Source: Hymenobacter cheonanensis
GTDB taxonomy: Bacteria; Bacteroidota; Bacteroidia; Cytophagales; Hymenobacteraceae
Length of the DNA: 64,000 nucleotides
Assembly: GCF_030581075.1 (NCBI RefSeq)
Contig: NZ_JAUQSW010000001.1
Coordinates: 310,001 to 374,000, forward strand
Direction of reading: 5' to 3'
Shown here one piece after another: positions 1 through 8,199 of the stretch. Made by a program: the position numbers and the translations under genes. The notes beneath the pieces were generated by a model. The model had not been told where the DNA came from. It was given only the letters and a program-made list of their open reading frames with translations, and did not search any database. Numbering within the stretch: position 1 is the stretch's first letter; each line of letters begins with the position of its first letter.

Positions 1-612
1 CATCAGCCCCGATACGTCTTTCACGGTATGGCCCGACGACTCTTTGAATTGCCTTTCCAGGGTGCGCACCGTGGCGTGCGCGGCGGCCGCTACCTGTCTC
101 ACCGGCAGGGTACCCTTGGCGGCCTGCATGGCTCCGCCCGCTTTGGCGAGCAGTTGGTTGCTGGCCGGCCCCGGCTGGGCAGCCAGGAAATAGTGGACTA
201 CCTGCGTCAGCGCCTCGGCTAGCCGCCCCGCCTGCACGCACGCCGCCAGCGGCGCTTGCAGCTGGGCAAGTGCGTGCGCCAAGTGGTGCACCTCGCCTTT
301 GCCGGGCGGCAGGCCGAGCAGCTCGAACACCGCCCACGGATAACACTTAATACCAATGATTTCTAGCTGGCTTTGCGCGTGCAGCACCACCGGCTGGCCC
401 AGCAGCCCCATCAAAAACGGTGAGGGCAAGGGCTGCAAGCCAGCCGGGGTAGCTATGCTGCAAGGACTGCCGAAATAGAAAATAATTTCCGCGTAGCCAT
501 CCGGCAGCACCTCAAACCCAGCCGGCAGGCCGTCAAAATCTATCCGATTGTACCACAGCTCCTTGATGGCATTCCGTAGCGCTTCCGGCGGGTCAACTCG
601 TTGGGGTTGCAT
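1..612 (-). CDS. AraC family transcriptional regulator, 3' end beyond window
   Basis: An uninterrupted reading frame runs from an ATG at 612 off the left edge (204 codons visible). Residues 1-110 include VLPDGYAEIIFYFG around 35-48, the pattern of the DUF6597-type N-terminal domain of many AraC regulators. Residues about 165-204 carry the start of the helix-turn-helix (RTLERQFKESSG, 183-194), which recognises DNA in this family. The second HTH lies outside the window. It probably acts as a cytoplasmic one-component regulator. The next gene on the same strand, an NmrA-like protein, ends 56 bp upstream and may be co-transcribed; no effector can be deduced. Confidence 0.85.
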   Translation of the reverse strand, partial: MQPQRVDPPEALRNAIKELWYNRIDFDGLPAGFEVLPDGYAEIIFYFGSPCSIATPAGLQPLPSPFLMGLLGQPVVLHAQSQLEIIGIKCYPWAVFELLGLPPGKGEVHHLAHALAQLQAPLAACVQAGRLAEALTQVVHYFLAAQPGPASNQLLAKAGGAMQAAKGTLPVRQVAAAAHATVRTLERQFKESSGHTVKDVSGLM

Positions 613-668
613 GGCGCAAGGTAGCGCCGGGTAGTTCTTCCCAAAAACCAGGCAGTTGGGCCGCTGCC

Positions 669-1550
669 TCAAAAAGCCGCCGCAAACTCTTTGGCGAAGT
701 CTTCGAGCTTCACCCGGCCCAGCGCGGGCTTGTGCAGCTCGTAATCTTCCCCAAGCGCGCCGCTGCCGATGCTGGTATAGATGTCCACGATTTCGCCGGC
801 GCGGGCGGCGGGTAGGCCGTGGCTTACCAGGTTAGCCTGCATTTGCGCGTCGGTGAAGGCTACCCAGCGCAGGTCGGGGCGGCCGATGGCGGCACCTAGC
901 ACGTGCGCTACTTCGTCGGCCGTGCGCTCGTCGCTGGCCACGTAGCGCACCGTTTGGCTAGCCCCGGCAAACGGCTTGGTCAGCTCCTCGGCGGCCGCGG
1001 CGGCAATGTCCAGGGGGTGCACGAAGGCCACTCGCGTGGTGCCCGCGTAGTTAACGCCGATGATGCCGGCGCCCTTTATCATGCCCACGAAGCTGTACAT
1101 ATTGGTGTAGAACGACGTGGGGCGCAACTGCGTGAGGGCCAGGCCCGGCACCTCGCGCAAAATAATTTCCACATCGTGCGAGCCCAGGATGCCGCCGGTG
1201 CCCGCCGCCAGGTGCGCGCCCCAGCTGCTGAGCTGCACCACGCGCCGCACGCCCGCCTGCCGCATGGCCCGCGCATAGTGGTGGCCAATGCGCTGGTGAT
1301 ACGCCCGCGAATCGGGCTCCTGAAAGCTGGGCGGCACCATCAGATACACCGCGTCGGCGCCGGCGAAGGTGGCCGTGAGGAAGTCGGCGTCTTCGACCGA
1401 GCCAATGGCGGCCGTGGCCCCTAGCGCTTCGATGGCGGGCTGCTTCTCTGCCTTGCTGCTGATAACTGTGACGGCCTGGCCCCGGCGCACCAACTCGGCA
1501 GCCAGCGGCTGGCTGATGTTGCCGAGCGAACCTGTGAGGATAATTTTCAT
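669..1550 (-). CDS. NmrA-like NAD(P)-binding oxidoreductase/regulator
   Basis: A 293-residue protein starting MKIILTGSLGNISQPLAAEL, a Rossmann nucleotide-binding loop (TGSLGNIS) of the atypical SDR/NmrA family. Later features fit this family: a beta strand with LMVPP near residue 75, VQLSSWGAH near 108 in place of the classical YxxxK site, and a C-terminal helix region EIVDIYTSIGSG. Such proteins bind NAD(P) and act as quinone or flavonoid reductases or redox sensors; the substrate here is unknown. A longer frame extends upstream to 1880, but ATG 1550 fits the family start exactly. An AraC gene lies 88 bp upstream on the same strand and may control it. Confidence 0.85.
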   Translation of the reverse strand: MKIILTGSLGNISQPLAAELVRRGQAVTVISSKAEKQPAIEALGATAAIGSVEDADFLTATFAGADAVYLMVPPSFQEPDSRAYHQRIGHHYARAMRQAGVRRVVQLSSWGAHLAAGTGGILGSHDVEIILREVPGLALTQLRPTSFYTNMYSFVGMIKGAGIIGVNYAGTTRVAFVHPLDIAAAAAEELTKPFAGASQTVRYVASDERTADEVAHVLGAAIGRPDLRWVAFTDAQMQANLVSHGLPAARAGEIVDIYTSIGSGALGEDYELHKPALGRVKLEDFAKEFAAAF

Positions 1551-1638
1551 GCTGCAAAGCTCCGGCCGCCGGCCGCTGCGTACTAGGGCCAAACGGCGGG
1601 AATATTGGGCCAAAGTGCGGCAAGCACTACGCCAGGCC

Positions 1639-2505
1639 CTAGCGCTGCCGGTAGGCGGCCGGCGACACGCCCACGCTTTTGCGGAAAAACCGGCCGAAGG
1701 CCGATTGGTCGGCAAAGTGCAGCGTATCGGCAATTTGGGCGATGGTGAGGGCCGGGTTTTGCAGCAGCACGGTGGCTTCGAGCAGCACGGCCTCGGCCAG
1801 CCACTCGGGGGCCCGCTTGCCGGTGGCTTCGCGCACGGTTTCGGCCAGGTGCTTGGGCGTGATGCACAGCCGGTTGGCATAAAACGCCAGGCTGCGCTCG
1901 GTGGCGTAGTGCGTACTTACCAGCTTCTTGAACTCGGCCACAATAAGTTGGCTGCGCGTTTGGAGGCTTTGCGCGGCCACGGCTTGCGAGCTGTAGATGG
2001 GAGCCGTCTCGTGCAGCAGAATGTGGATGAGGCTGCGCACAATCTCCGTTTGGTAGGCGTGCGGCGCTTCGCATTTCTGCTCGATGGCCCGCAGCAGCGC
2101 GCCAATCTGCGCGGCCTGCGCCGGGCCTAGCTGAAAAACGTGCCGGGCGTCGCGCTCAAAAAACGAAAAGGCAGCGAGGTTGAGGCCGCCGTGGGCCGAG
2201 ACGAACTCCTGGGTGAAGAAGATGCTGAGCGAGTCGAAATCGGCCGAGATAACGGGCCACTGCTTGATGACATACGGCGAGAGCACAATAAGCGAACCGG
2301 GCCCGATTTCGTAGGTTTCGAGGTTGACTTGCAGGCGCGCGCTGCCCCGCAGGCAGAGGCCGATTTTGTAGTAATCGCTGCGGTACGGCAGGTGAATGGG
2401 CAGGTGGGCCGGCGGCGAATTGGGGCCCAAAAAGTAAAACGCGGCCGGCCGCGTCGGCCGCTCGGCCAGGGCAGCTAGCTGATAAACGGGAATAGCCGTG
2501 CTCAT
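1639..2505 (-). CDS. AraC family regulator with N-terminal cupin-like domain
   Basis: A 288-residue cytoplasmic DNA-binding regulator. Residues 1-140 form a cupin-like ligand-binding part (YYKIGLCLRGSARL near 45, then a GSLIVLSP turn). The C-terminal 100 residues contain both AraC helix-turn-helices: LCITPKHLAETVREATG, then IADTLHFADQSAFGRFFRKSVGVSP. ATG 2505 is preferred to a TTG three codons upstream. It is divergent from xdhC, whose start is 127 bp away, and lies just upstream of the NmrA-like gene on the same strand, so either neighbour could be a target. The ligand is unknown. Confidence 0.88.
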   Translation of the reverse strand: MSTAIPVYQLAALAERPTRPAAFYFLGPNSPPAHLPIHLPYRSDYYKIGLCLRGSARLQVNLETYEIGPGSLIVLSPYVIKQWPVISADFDSLSIFFTQEFVSAHGGLNLAAFSFFERDARHVFQLGPAQAAQIGALLRAIEQKCEAPHAYQTEIVRSLIHILLHETAPIYSSQAVAAQSLQTRSQLIVAEFKKLVSTHYATERSLAFYANRLCITPKHLAETVREATGKRAPEWLAEAVLLEATVLLQNPALTIAQIADTLHFADQSAFGRFFRKSVGVSPAAYRQR

Positions 2506-2632
2506 GGGCGCCAAGGTACTGCTGAGGGCTAGCAGCGCGCCCCGTTTCCAGAACCTTGCTCCCGGGTGGCCGGTTCCTATAACCCCGTGCTACTGCCGGG
2601 CGTATTGCCGGGGCTGTTTAGCCCTCCTTCTA

Positions 2633-3757
2633 ATGACCGAACTCCAACGCCTTTTTCTGGCCTACGACCAGCACCGCGCCGCTAGCCGCCCCTGCGCCCT
2701 CGCCACGGTGGTCGAGGTCATTGGCTCGGCCTACCGCCGCCCCGGCGCCCGGATGCTCGTAACCGAAGACGGCCAGCTTACCGGCGCCATCAGCGGCGGC
2801 TGCCTGGAGGGCGATGCCCGGCAGCGGGCGCGGCGGGCCATTTTTCGGGGCGAGCCAGCGCTCGTTACCTACGACACCCGCGACGAGGACGACCCGCGCC
2901 ACGGGCTGGGCCCCGGCTGCCAGGGCGTAGTGCGCATCTTGCTGGAGCCGCTCGACTTCGCCAACCCCGACAACCCGCTGGAGCTGCTGCGCGGCTTTGC
3001 CCAGCACCCCGCCCCGGCCGTGCTGGCCACCGTGTTCGAAACCGATGCCAGCGGCCTGAAAGCCGCCGTGGGCCAGCGCGTGCTGCTATCCGAAGCCGGC
3101 CTGGTACGCGGCACGCCGCTGCTGGCTGCCCCGCTGGCCGAAGCCGCGCGCGCTACCCTAGCGCTAGGCCAGCCCCGGGTGTTAACCATTGATACCGATG
3201 CGGGCCAAGTGCGCGCCTCGCTCGAAGTACTGATGCCGCCCCTGCGCCTGGTGGTGTACGGCGCCGGCAACGATGCCCAGCCGCTGGTGCACCTGGCCGC
3301 TTCGCTGGGCTGGCACATTACGGTGGTCGATGGCCGGCCCAATCTGGCTACGGCCCTGCGCTTTCCGGAGGCCGCCGCCGTGTGCATCGTACCCGTGGCC
3401 GAGCTGGAAACCCAGACGCCCGACCCGCTGGCCTACCACGTGCTGCTCAGCCACAACTACGCCTACGACCTGGCCGCGCTGCAAACGCTGCTCGCCTCGC
3501 CCGCACCTTACGTGGGCCTGCTGGGCCCGCGCCTCAAGGCCCAGCGCCTGCTCGACGAGCTGGATGCTTTTCCGGCCGCCCAGGTGCAGCAGCTGCGCGA
3601 GCGCCTGCACAGCCCCATCGGCCTCGACCTGGGCAGCGAAACACCGGAAGAAATTGCCCTGGCCATCGTGGCCGAGATTCAGGCGCAGCACAGCGGGCGG
3701 CAGGGCCGACCGCTGCGCGAGCGCGCCGGCACGGTGCACATCCCGGCCCAGGCATGA
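2633..3757 (+). CDS. XdhC/CoxI family molybdenum-cofactor insertion protein
   Basis: A 374-residue protein. The N-terminal CoxI-type domain has GSAYRRPGARMLV and ISGGCLEGD (residues about 30-65), followed by GLGPGCQGVVRILLE. The C-terminal XdhC domain is a Rossmann fold (LVVYGAGNDAQPLVHLA near 207) ending in VGLLGPRLKAQRL and SPIGLDLGSETPEEIALAI. In other bacteria XdhC binds the molybdenum cofactor, promotes its sulfuration and delivers it to xanthine dehydrogenase-type enzymes. No such enzyme is encoded within the window, so the client lies elsewhere or this is an orphan. ATG 2633 is preferred to an upstream in-frame extension without family similarity. The stop overlaps the next start by 4 bp. 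Confidence 0.9.
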   Translation: MTELQRLFLAYDQHRAASRPCALATVVEVIGSAYRRPGARMLVTEDGQLTGAISGGCLEGDARQRARRAIFRGEPALVTYDTRDEDDPRHGLGPGCQGVVRILLEPLDFANPDNPLELLRGFAQHPAPAVLATVFETDASGLKAAVGQRVLLSEAGLVRGTPLLAAPLAEAARATLALGQPRVLTIDTDAGQVRASLEVLMPPLRLVVYGAGNDAQPLVHLAASLGWHITVVDGRPNLATALRFPEAAAVCIVPVAELETQTPDPLAYHVLLSHNYAYDLAALQTLLASPAPYVGLLGPRLKAQRLLDELDAFPAAQVQQLRERLHSPIGLDLGSETPEEIALAIVAEIQAQHSGRQGRPLRERAGTVHIPAQA

Positions 3758-4107
3758 TACTGGGGTTCAATGAGTCCTTCATTCCGCTTATCGTGGCGGG
3801 CACCAAGGTGCACACCATTCGGGCGGGCCAGCGCTGGCAAGCGGGCCAGGTAGCGCAGTTCTGCGCCCGCGCCGGGCAGCCCGACCAATACGAGTTCTGG
3901 CCCCCAAAGCCGATACGCCTGGTACAGACTATTGAATTAACAGCCAACGAAATACTGGTAGACGGCCGCCCGCTAGTCCCGGCCGAGGCGCTGGCTCTGG
4001 CTCAGGCCGATGGCTTTGCCAACTTTGCCGAGCTGCTGGCTTTTTTCGCTGGTCAGCCCCTGCCTTTCCAGGGCCAGCTCGTGCACTGGACCGACTGCCG
4101 CTACTAG
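3754..4107 (+). CDS. Small ASCH-like domain protein
   Basis: A 117-residue protein whose start codon overlaps the xdhC stop in an ATGA, which suggests translational coupling. The opening ILGFNESFIPLIVAGTKVHT followed by IRAGQRW resembles the ASCH/PUA-like pattern in which a beta strand, a G-K/T-x-H/K-T-I-R motif and a small barrel form a nucleic-acid or nucleotide binding surface. The rest (EFWPPKPIRLVQTIEL, then a short helical part) fits a compact single domain. The function is unknown. Coupling to XdhC could mean a role linked to molybdoenzymes or RNA, but that is a guess from position only. Confidence 0.7.
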   Translation: MILGFNESFIPLIVAGTKVHTIRAGQRWQAGQVAQFCARAGQPDQYEFWPPKPIRLVQTIELTANEILVDGRPLVPAEALALAQADGFANFAELLAFFAGQPLPFQGQLVHWTDCRY

Positions 4108-4131
4108 GGCTTCAGGCCGCCCGAAAGCTAT

Positions 4132-4458
4132 TCAACGGCTGACGGGCCGCGCCAGAATCGTTTCGACTTCCAGCAAAAGCGCGGCGCTCACCAGCAGGTC
4201 GTGCAGCAGAAAAAGCTCTTCGAGCGAGAACAGGAATACCTGGCTAGCCACCGGCCCCGGCAGGCTCAGGCAGCGCTCGGTGGCATCCAGCGTTTGGAGC
4301 GCGTGGTGGGCGCAGCACCCGGCCACGGTAGTGCGCCACTGGCCTAGCTCGTGGGGCAGCAGGCGCAGGCCCACATTACCGAAATACAGGTGCAGGCAGC
4401 ACCGGCCTGGGCACTGGGCAATGCAGCCCAGCGTGTTATGATGAAGGCAGCGCGACAT
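4132..4458 (-). CDS. Small Cys/His-rich conserved protein (DUF6686-like)
   Basis: A 108-residue protein beginning MSRCLHHNTLGCIAQCPGRC, with further Cys and His residues up to CCAHH near residue 50, then a Leu-rich helical tail. The N-terminal clustering of Cys and His (C4, H6, H7, C12, C16, C20, C21) suggests a metal site. The layout is familiar from small Bacteroidota proteins grouped as DUF6686; this attribution is from memory. ATG 4458 is preferred over a longer GTG-type start. It converges on the ASCH gene (24 bp between stops). The 269 bp upstream contain two perfect palindromes that could be operators for it. Confidence 0.55.
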   Translation of the reverse strand: MSRCLHHNTLGCIAQCPGRCCLHLYFGNVGLRLLPHELGQWRTTVAGCCAHHALQTLDATERCLSLPGPVASQVFLFSLEELFLLHDLLVSAALLLEVETILARPVSR

Positions 4459-4626
4459 AAGGCAGGGATGAAAAATGAACACCACCTAGTGCCGACACCA
4501 GCCACCCGCGCCGAATAGCCTCACCACAAAGCTATACTCGCCGTTATTATCTCGCAGGTTGCCAGTGCCGGGCTTTAGGCAGCCCCACTGCCCGGCAAGC
4601 GCCGGGCTAGTGAAGCCTGTACTCTA

Positions 4627-4643
4627 TTTAGAAATCTTCTAAA
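4627..4643. promoter_or_regulatory. Perfect palindrome TTTAGAA-N3-TTCTAAA, copy 1
   Basis: Seven-base arms TTTAGAA and TTCTAAA around the spacer ATC. An identical-arm copy starts 59 bp further on. It lies in the gap between the TonB receptor stop (4728) and the start of the small Cys-rich gene (4458), which is transcribed leftward. The symmetry and size fit a dimeric repressor operator; the binding protein is unknown. Confidence 0.5.
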
Positions 4644-4685
4644 CAGCGGCAAATGTACAGGCTCCCTTCGGTCGCACCAAGTCTT

Positions 4686-4702
4686 TTTAGAATTTTTCTA
4701 AA
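4686..4702. promoter_or_regulatory. Perfect palindrome TTTAGAA-N3-TTCTAAA, copy 2
   Basis: The same 7+3+7 architecture as the site at 4627, with spacer TTT. The start-to-start distance of 59 bp is between five and six helical turns. The paired arrangement is more operator-like than a chance AT-rich palindrome in such GC-rich DNA. Confidence 0.5.
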
Positions 4703-4727
4703 TAACAAGCTAAGCTGGTTTCCTATT

Positions 4728-7220
4728 CTAGTCGAAGCCCCGGCCAGCGTCCTCCTTCTCCTCTTTGCGCCTGGACTTGGCGGCTTCGCCATCGCGGCCG
4801 AAGCGGTAGCTGAAATTGAGGAAGGCCACGCGCGACTCGCGCTTGTTGTAGCTGGTGGCATCGAGGCCAGGGCCGTAGGCGATGAAGTTGAATTGCAGCG
4901 TGTTGAACACGTCCGACACGCGCAGCGTGAGCGTGCCGCGGTCTTGGGGCAGGAAGGAATACTTGGCCGCCAGGTCGGTATTGAAGGAGGTGAGGCGGCG
5001 GCCCTGGGCCGTGGCTACGGGCGAGCGGTAGTTGAGCGACACCTGCACATCGAGCTTTTTAACGGGCGTAAACGTGGCGTTGAGGCGGGCCGTGCCCACG
5101 AGGCTGCTGTTGGTAAAATCAGAGTTAGCTAGGGCACTGGTGCGCACAATGCGCCGAAAGGCCGAGGCCGAGCCGCTGATTTTCCACCACGCGGCCAGGG
5201 GCAGGGCGCCCACTAGCTCAAGGCCGTAGTTGGTTTCCTGGCCGATATTGAGGCGGCTGGTGCTCGTGACCTGGTTGCCGGTGAGCGGGTCGGCGATGAC
5301 CTGGCGGTAGCTGGTAATGGTCTGGGTTTCCAGGCTATAAAAGCCGGTGGCGGCTACCGAGGCCTTGTTTTCAAAGCCCTTCTGGTAGCCTAGCTCGACC
5401 TGGCCCACGTATTCGGGCAGCAGGGCGGGGTTGCCGGCACGCAGGTTTAGCGGGTCGGCGCGGTCGAGGAAGGGATTGAGTTCGCCCTGGTTGGGGCGCT
5501 GCACCCGGCGCGAGTAGCTGAGCTGCACCTGCTGCTCGTGGGCCAGGTCGTAGGCTAGCGTGCCGCTCGGAAACAGGTTGAGGTAGCTGCGGCGAAACTC
5601 GGCGCCCGTTTGCTGCTGCTGGCCGTGGGTGTTCGTCTGCTCCAGGCGCAGGCCGGCCTGGTAGCGCAGCTTGCCGCGCTCGCCCCCCAGGCTGGCGTAG
5701 AGCGCCTGCACGTATTCCTGGTACAGAAAAACCGACTGCTGCGCCAGCGCCGGACTGGCGCTGGTGGCGGTGCTGCTAAACTCGTAGCGGTTGTCTGACT
5801 GCTGCCAGGTGCTCTTGGCCCCGGTTTCGAAGCGCCCTTTCTCCCCTAGCGGCTGCGTAAAATCGACCTGCGCGGCGCCCTGGTGCAGGTAGGTATGAAA
5901 ATCCTGCTGCTGGCTAGCCCGCGCCCCATCGCCGGGGTAGCGCAGGTCGGCGGCCAGGGCATTATCGGCATACAAGGGCGTGTACACGGCGCCGGCCGTA
6001 AGCTCGCGGCCGGGCCGGGCGGGCCACAGGCGGCGGTAGTCGAGGGTAAAATCGGCCGAGTTGTTGTGGCCCAGGCTGGTATTCTGGCGGTCGGAGGTGC
6101 CCACATACACGGGCTGGCCGAGCGTCTGGTCTTGCTGGCGCGACACGATGGTTTCGTCGGCCTGGGTGCTGTTGAAGCGCGGCTGCGCGGCCAGCGTCAG
6201 GGTCTGGTCATGGGGCAGGGCATACTCCAGGCCCACGCGCACGGCGTGCGAGGTTTGGAGGGCTAGCCCGTCGCGGGTCTGGCGCAGGTACAGGGTGTGG
6301 GCATCGGCGGTGGGCTGGCCGGTGGCGGGGTCCAGCACCGGGCCGGTGGTGGTCTGGTCGAGGCTGCCCTGAGTGAAGCGCTGGTCGTGCCGAAAATCGT
6401 AGGAGCCAAACACGTTCAGCTTGCCCCTGCGATAGTTAAGGGTGAGCGAAGTATTGTATTTATTGCGCGTGCCCACCCCGCCCGAAGCCACGCCATTGAG
6501 CCCATCGCGCTGGTTTTTCTTGAGAATGATGTTGATAATACCCGCCGAGCCGGCCGCGTCGTAGCGCGCCGAGGGGTTGGTAATCACCTCAATCCGGTCG
6601 ATGCTGCTGGCCGGAATCTGGTCGAGGCTGGTGCTGCCCCCGCCGCCAGCCGCCCCGGTGGGCTTGCCGTCGATGAAGATGGTAACGCCGCTCTTGCCCC
6701 GCAGGCTGATGGCGCCGGTCTGGTCTACGGCCACCGAGGGCACGTTCTGGAGCACGTCGGTGGCGGTGCCGCCCACGGCGGTCAGGTCCTTGGCCACGTT
6801 CACCACGCGCTTGTCTAGGTCGGTGGTGACGGGCGGGCGCTCGCCCTGCACCACCACTTCGGTAAGCTGGGTGGCGGCCGGGCGCAGGCGCAGGGTGCCG
6901 AGCTGGGCCACGGGCGCGGCGGTGGTCAGGCTCAGGGCCCGCCGGCCCACGCGGTAGCCCAGCACGTTGGCCCGCAGCACGTAGGGCCCTAGCCGCAGTT
7001 TCTCCAGCGCGAAGGCGCCGGCCTCGGTGGTCTGGGCATCGGCCACGACGGTGGAGTCAGGCAGGTGTAGCACCACTACCGAGGCAAAGGGAATAGGCTG
7101 GCCGGTGGCAGCATCGAGCAGCGTGCCGCGCACGGCGCCGGTTTGGGCCTGGGCCAGTGCGGGCGCGCCTAGCAGCAGCGCCAGGGCCAGCGGCCCGGGT
7201 ATTCTTTCAACAAACGACAT
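4728..7220 (-). CDS. TonB-dependent outer-membrane receptor with carboxypeptidase-regulatory-like domain
   Basis: An 830-residue protein. Signal peptide 1-26 (ALAQAQ cleavage). A CarboxypepD_reg-like domain at about 27-110 (GAVRGTLLDAATGQPIPFAS) and a plug domain at about 120-235 (TATDVLQNVPSVAVDQTG, LRGKSGVTIFIDGKPTG, IDRIEVITNPSARYDAAG, IINIILKK). The rest is a large beta barrel of the outer-membrane beta-barrel family 3 type, with NPFLDRADPLNLRAGNPALL near 590. The barrel ends FLNFSYRFG, then a charged tail rich in K, R and E follows, which is common in this subfamily. It should import a bulky ligand through the outer membrane with TonB energy; the ligand is unknown. It stands alone. Confidence 0.92.
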   Translation of the reverse strand: MSFVERIPGPLALALLLGAPALAQAQTGAVRGTLLDAATGQPIPFASVVVLHLPDSTVVADAQTTEAGAFALEKLRLGPYVLRANVLGYRVGRRALSLTTAAPVAQLGTLRLRPAATQLTEVVVQGERPPVTTDLDKRVVNVAKDLTAVGGTATDVLQNVPSVAVDQTGAISLRGKSGVTIFIDGKPTGAAGGGGSTSLDQIPASSIDRIEVITNPSARYDAAGSAGIINIILKKNQRDGLNGVASGGVGTRNKYNTSLTLNYRRGKLNVFGSYDFRHDQRFTQGSLDQTTTGPVLDPATGQPTADAHTLYLRQTRDGLALQTSHAVRVGLEYALPHDQTLTLAAQPRFNSTQADETIVSRQQDQTLGQPVYVGTSDRQNTSLGHNNSADFTLDYRRLWPARPGRELTAGAVYTPLYADNALAADLRYPGDGARASQQQDFHTYLHQGAAQVDFTQPLGEKGRFETGAKSTWQQSDNRYEFSSTATSASPALAQQSVFLYQEYVQALYASLGGERGKLRYQAGLRLEQTNTHGQQQQTGAEFRRSYLNLFPSGTLAYDLAHEQQVQLSYSRRVQRPNQGELNPFLDRADPLNLRAGNPALLPEYVGQVELGYQKGFENKASVAATGFYSLETQTITSYRQVIADPLTGNQVTSTSRLNIGQETNYGLELVGALPLAAWWKISGSASAFRRIVRTSALANSDFTNSSLVGTARLNATFTPVKKLDVQVSLNYRSPVATAQGRRLTSFNTDLAAKYSFLPQDRGTLTLRVSDVFNTLQFNFIAYGPGLDATSYNKRESRVAFLNFSYRFGRDGEAAKSRRKEEKEDAGRGFD

Positions 7221-7378
7221 GGATTGTACCTACTGGCAAGCCCCAAAATTACCGGGCAATTCTGTGGCGATTTGGGCTTGGGCAGTAGTGAAGCCCGCCA
7301 GCAGCAGCTACATTTATCGGCATCAGCGGATGCCGCGCAACTGCGTAGCTTTTGTATCGCTGCTTTTGTATTTCGGCA

Positions 7379-8077
7379 ATGAAAGCGTCTATTTACTCCA
7401 ATCAGACTTTAATAGGCCACACCGACCTGCGACCCGGCGATGCGGCAATGGGCGGCGTTTATGGCGAGTTTATTCCGACTGTGGATTACTATCGCAGCGT
7501 ACAAAAAACTGTTTGGGAATTTAATGCGAACACATCGCCCGATTACACTGCTTGGCAGGCATTAGCGCTTAACGTCCAACTCGAAAACGGTTACTTTCTT
7601 TTCCCAATGGGCGGCTATAGCTTTGATGATAATGTGAAATTTCCCAATGAGCCTATACAAGTTTACCTCGCCGGAATAGCCGCTGAAATATTGGAGGATT
7701 TCATCTCCTTTGACCCGCCACGCACCTTTGTAGAAGAGCCCTGGGAAGCGCTAACTATTGCGCAAAAGCTAGCGCTGGAAGCCGAATTCGGCCGCGAGTG
7801 GGGTAATATATTTAAGAGTCCTTTAGCTTCGGCCGGCAGCAGCTCAGTAGTGGTTGGCGCCCAGTTCTCCGCTTTATGCAGACTGGGCACTACGGATGAT
7901 GTGCTATTTTCCGTCCGTGAATCGGCTGCGTTTACTAGCCCTTTTGCCTTGGTGCATCTCACTTGGTCGGGCAGGCAAGAGCAGAACCTATCTTTCCCCA
8001 AGATGATTTTTTTCAATTCCTTTGCTGAGTTTAAGCTCGAGCGCATGTACCCCGATAGAAGTGATTGGGAGTATTAA
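7379..8077 (+). CDS. Unknown protein in AT-richer DNA
   Basis: A 232-residue soluble protein beginning MKASIYSNQTLIGHTDLRPG, followed by DAAMGGVYGEFIP. I do not recognise the family with certainty. The opening (short strands, IG, a D..MG..G.F motif, then a YY region) recalls a widespread unnamed N-terminal module of small bacterial proteins, some encoded near polymorphic-toxin loci. The central part is acidic and helical, and the C-terminus (LVHLTWSGRQEQ, FFNSFAEF) is aromatic. Codons are noticeably AT-rich (AAA, TTT, AAT, TTA) compared with both flanking TonB receptors, which suggests recent transfer. An immunity-type role is conceivable, but no toxin gene lies beside it. ATG 7379 is preferred to an upstream in-frame start. 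Confidence 0.75.
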   Translation: MKASIYSNQTLIGHTDLRPGDAAMGGVYGEFIPTVDYYRSVQKTVWEFNANTSPDYTAWQALALNVQLENGYFLFPMGGYSFDDNVKFPNEPIQVYLAGIAAEILEDFISFDPPRTFVEEPWEALTIAQKLALEAEFGREWGNIFKSPLASAGSSSVVVGAQFSALCRLGTTDDVLFSVRESAAFTSPFALVHLTWSGRQEQNLSFPKMIFFNSFAEFKLERMYPDRSDWEY

Positions 8078-8199
8078 AGTGAGGCATGCGCGCGGCTGAA
8101 TACCCGGCCAGTTATGGTGCTGTTGGCTAGATGCTGCGTTTTACCCATAAACCCCTGGCCTACCCTGGCCGTTTGGCGTAGCAACTTCCCTCCGCCTTC

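Noticed and set aside
669..1880. Longer version of the NmrA-like protein starting at 1880
   Set aside because: The additional 110 residues overlap the AraC gene in another frame and are not part of the family; ATG 1550 starts the Rossmann strand.
4653..5132. 159-residue plus-strand frame opposite the TonB receptor
   Set aside because: Antisense shadow of the receptor coding sequence, typical of GC-rich DNA.
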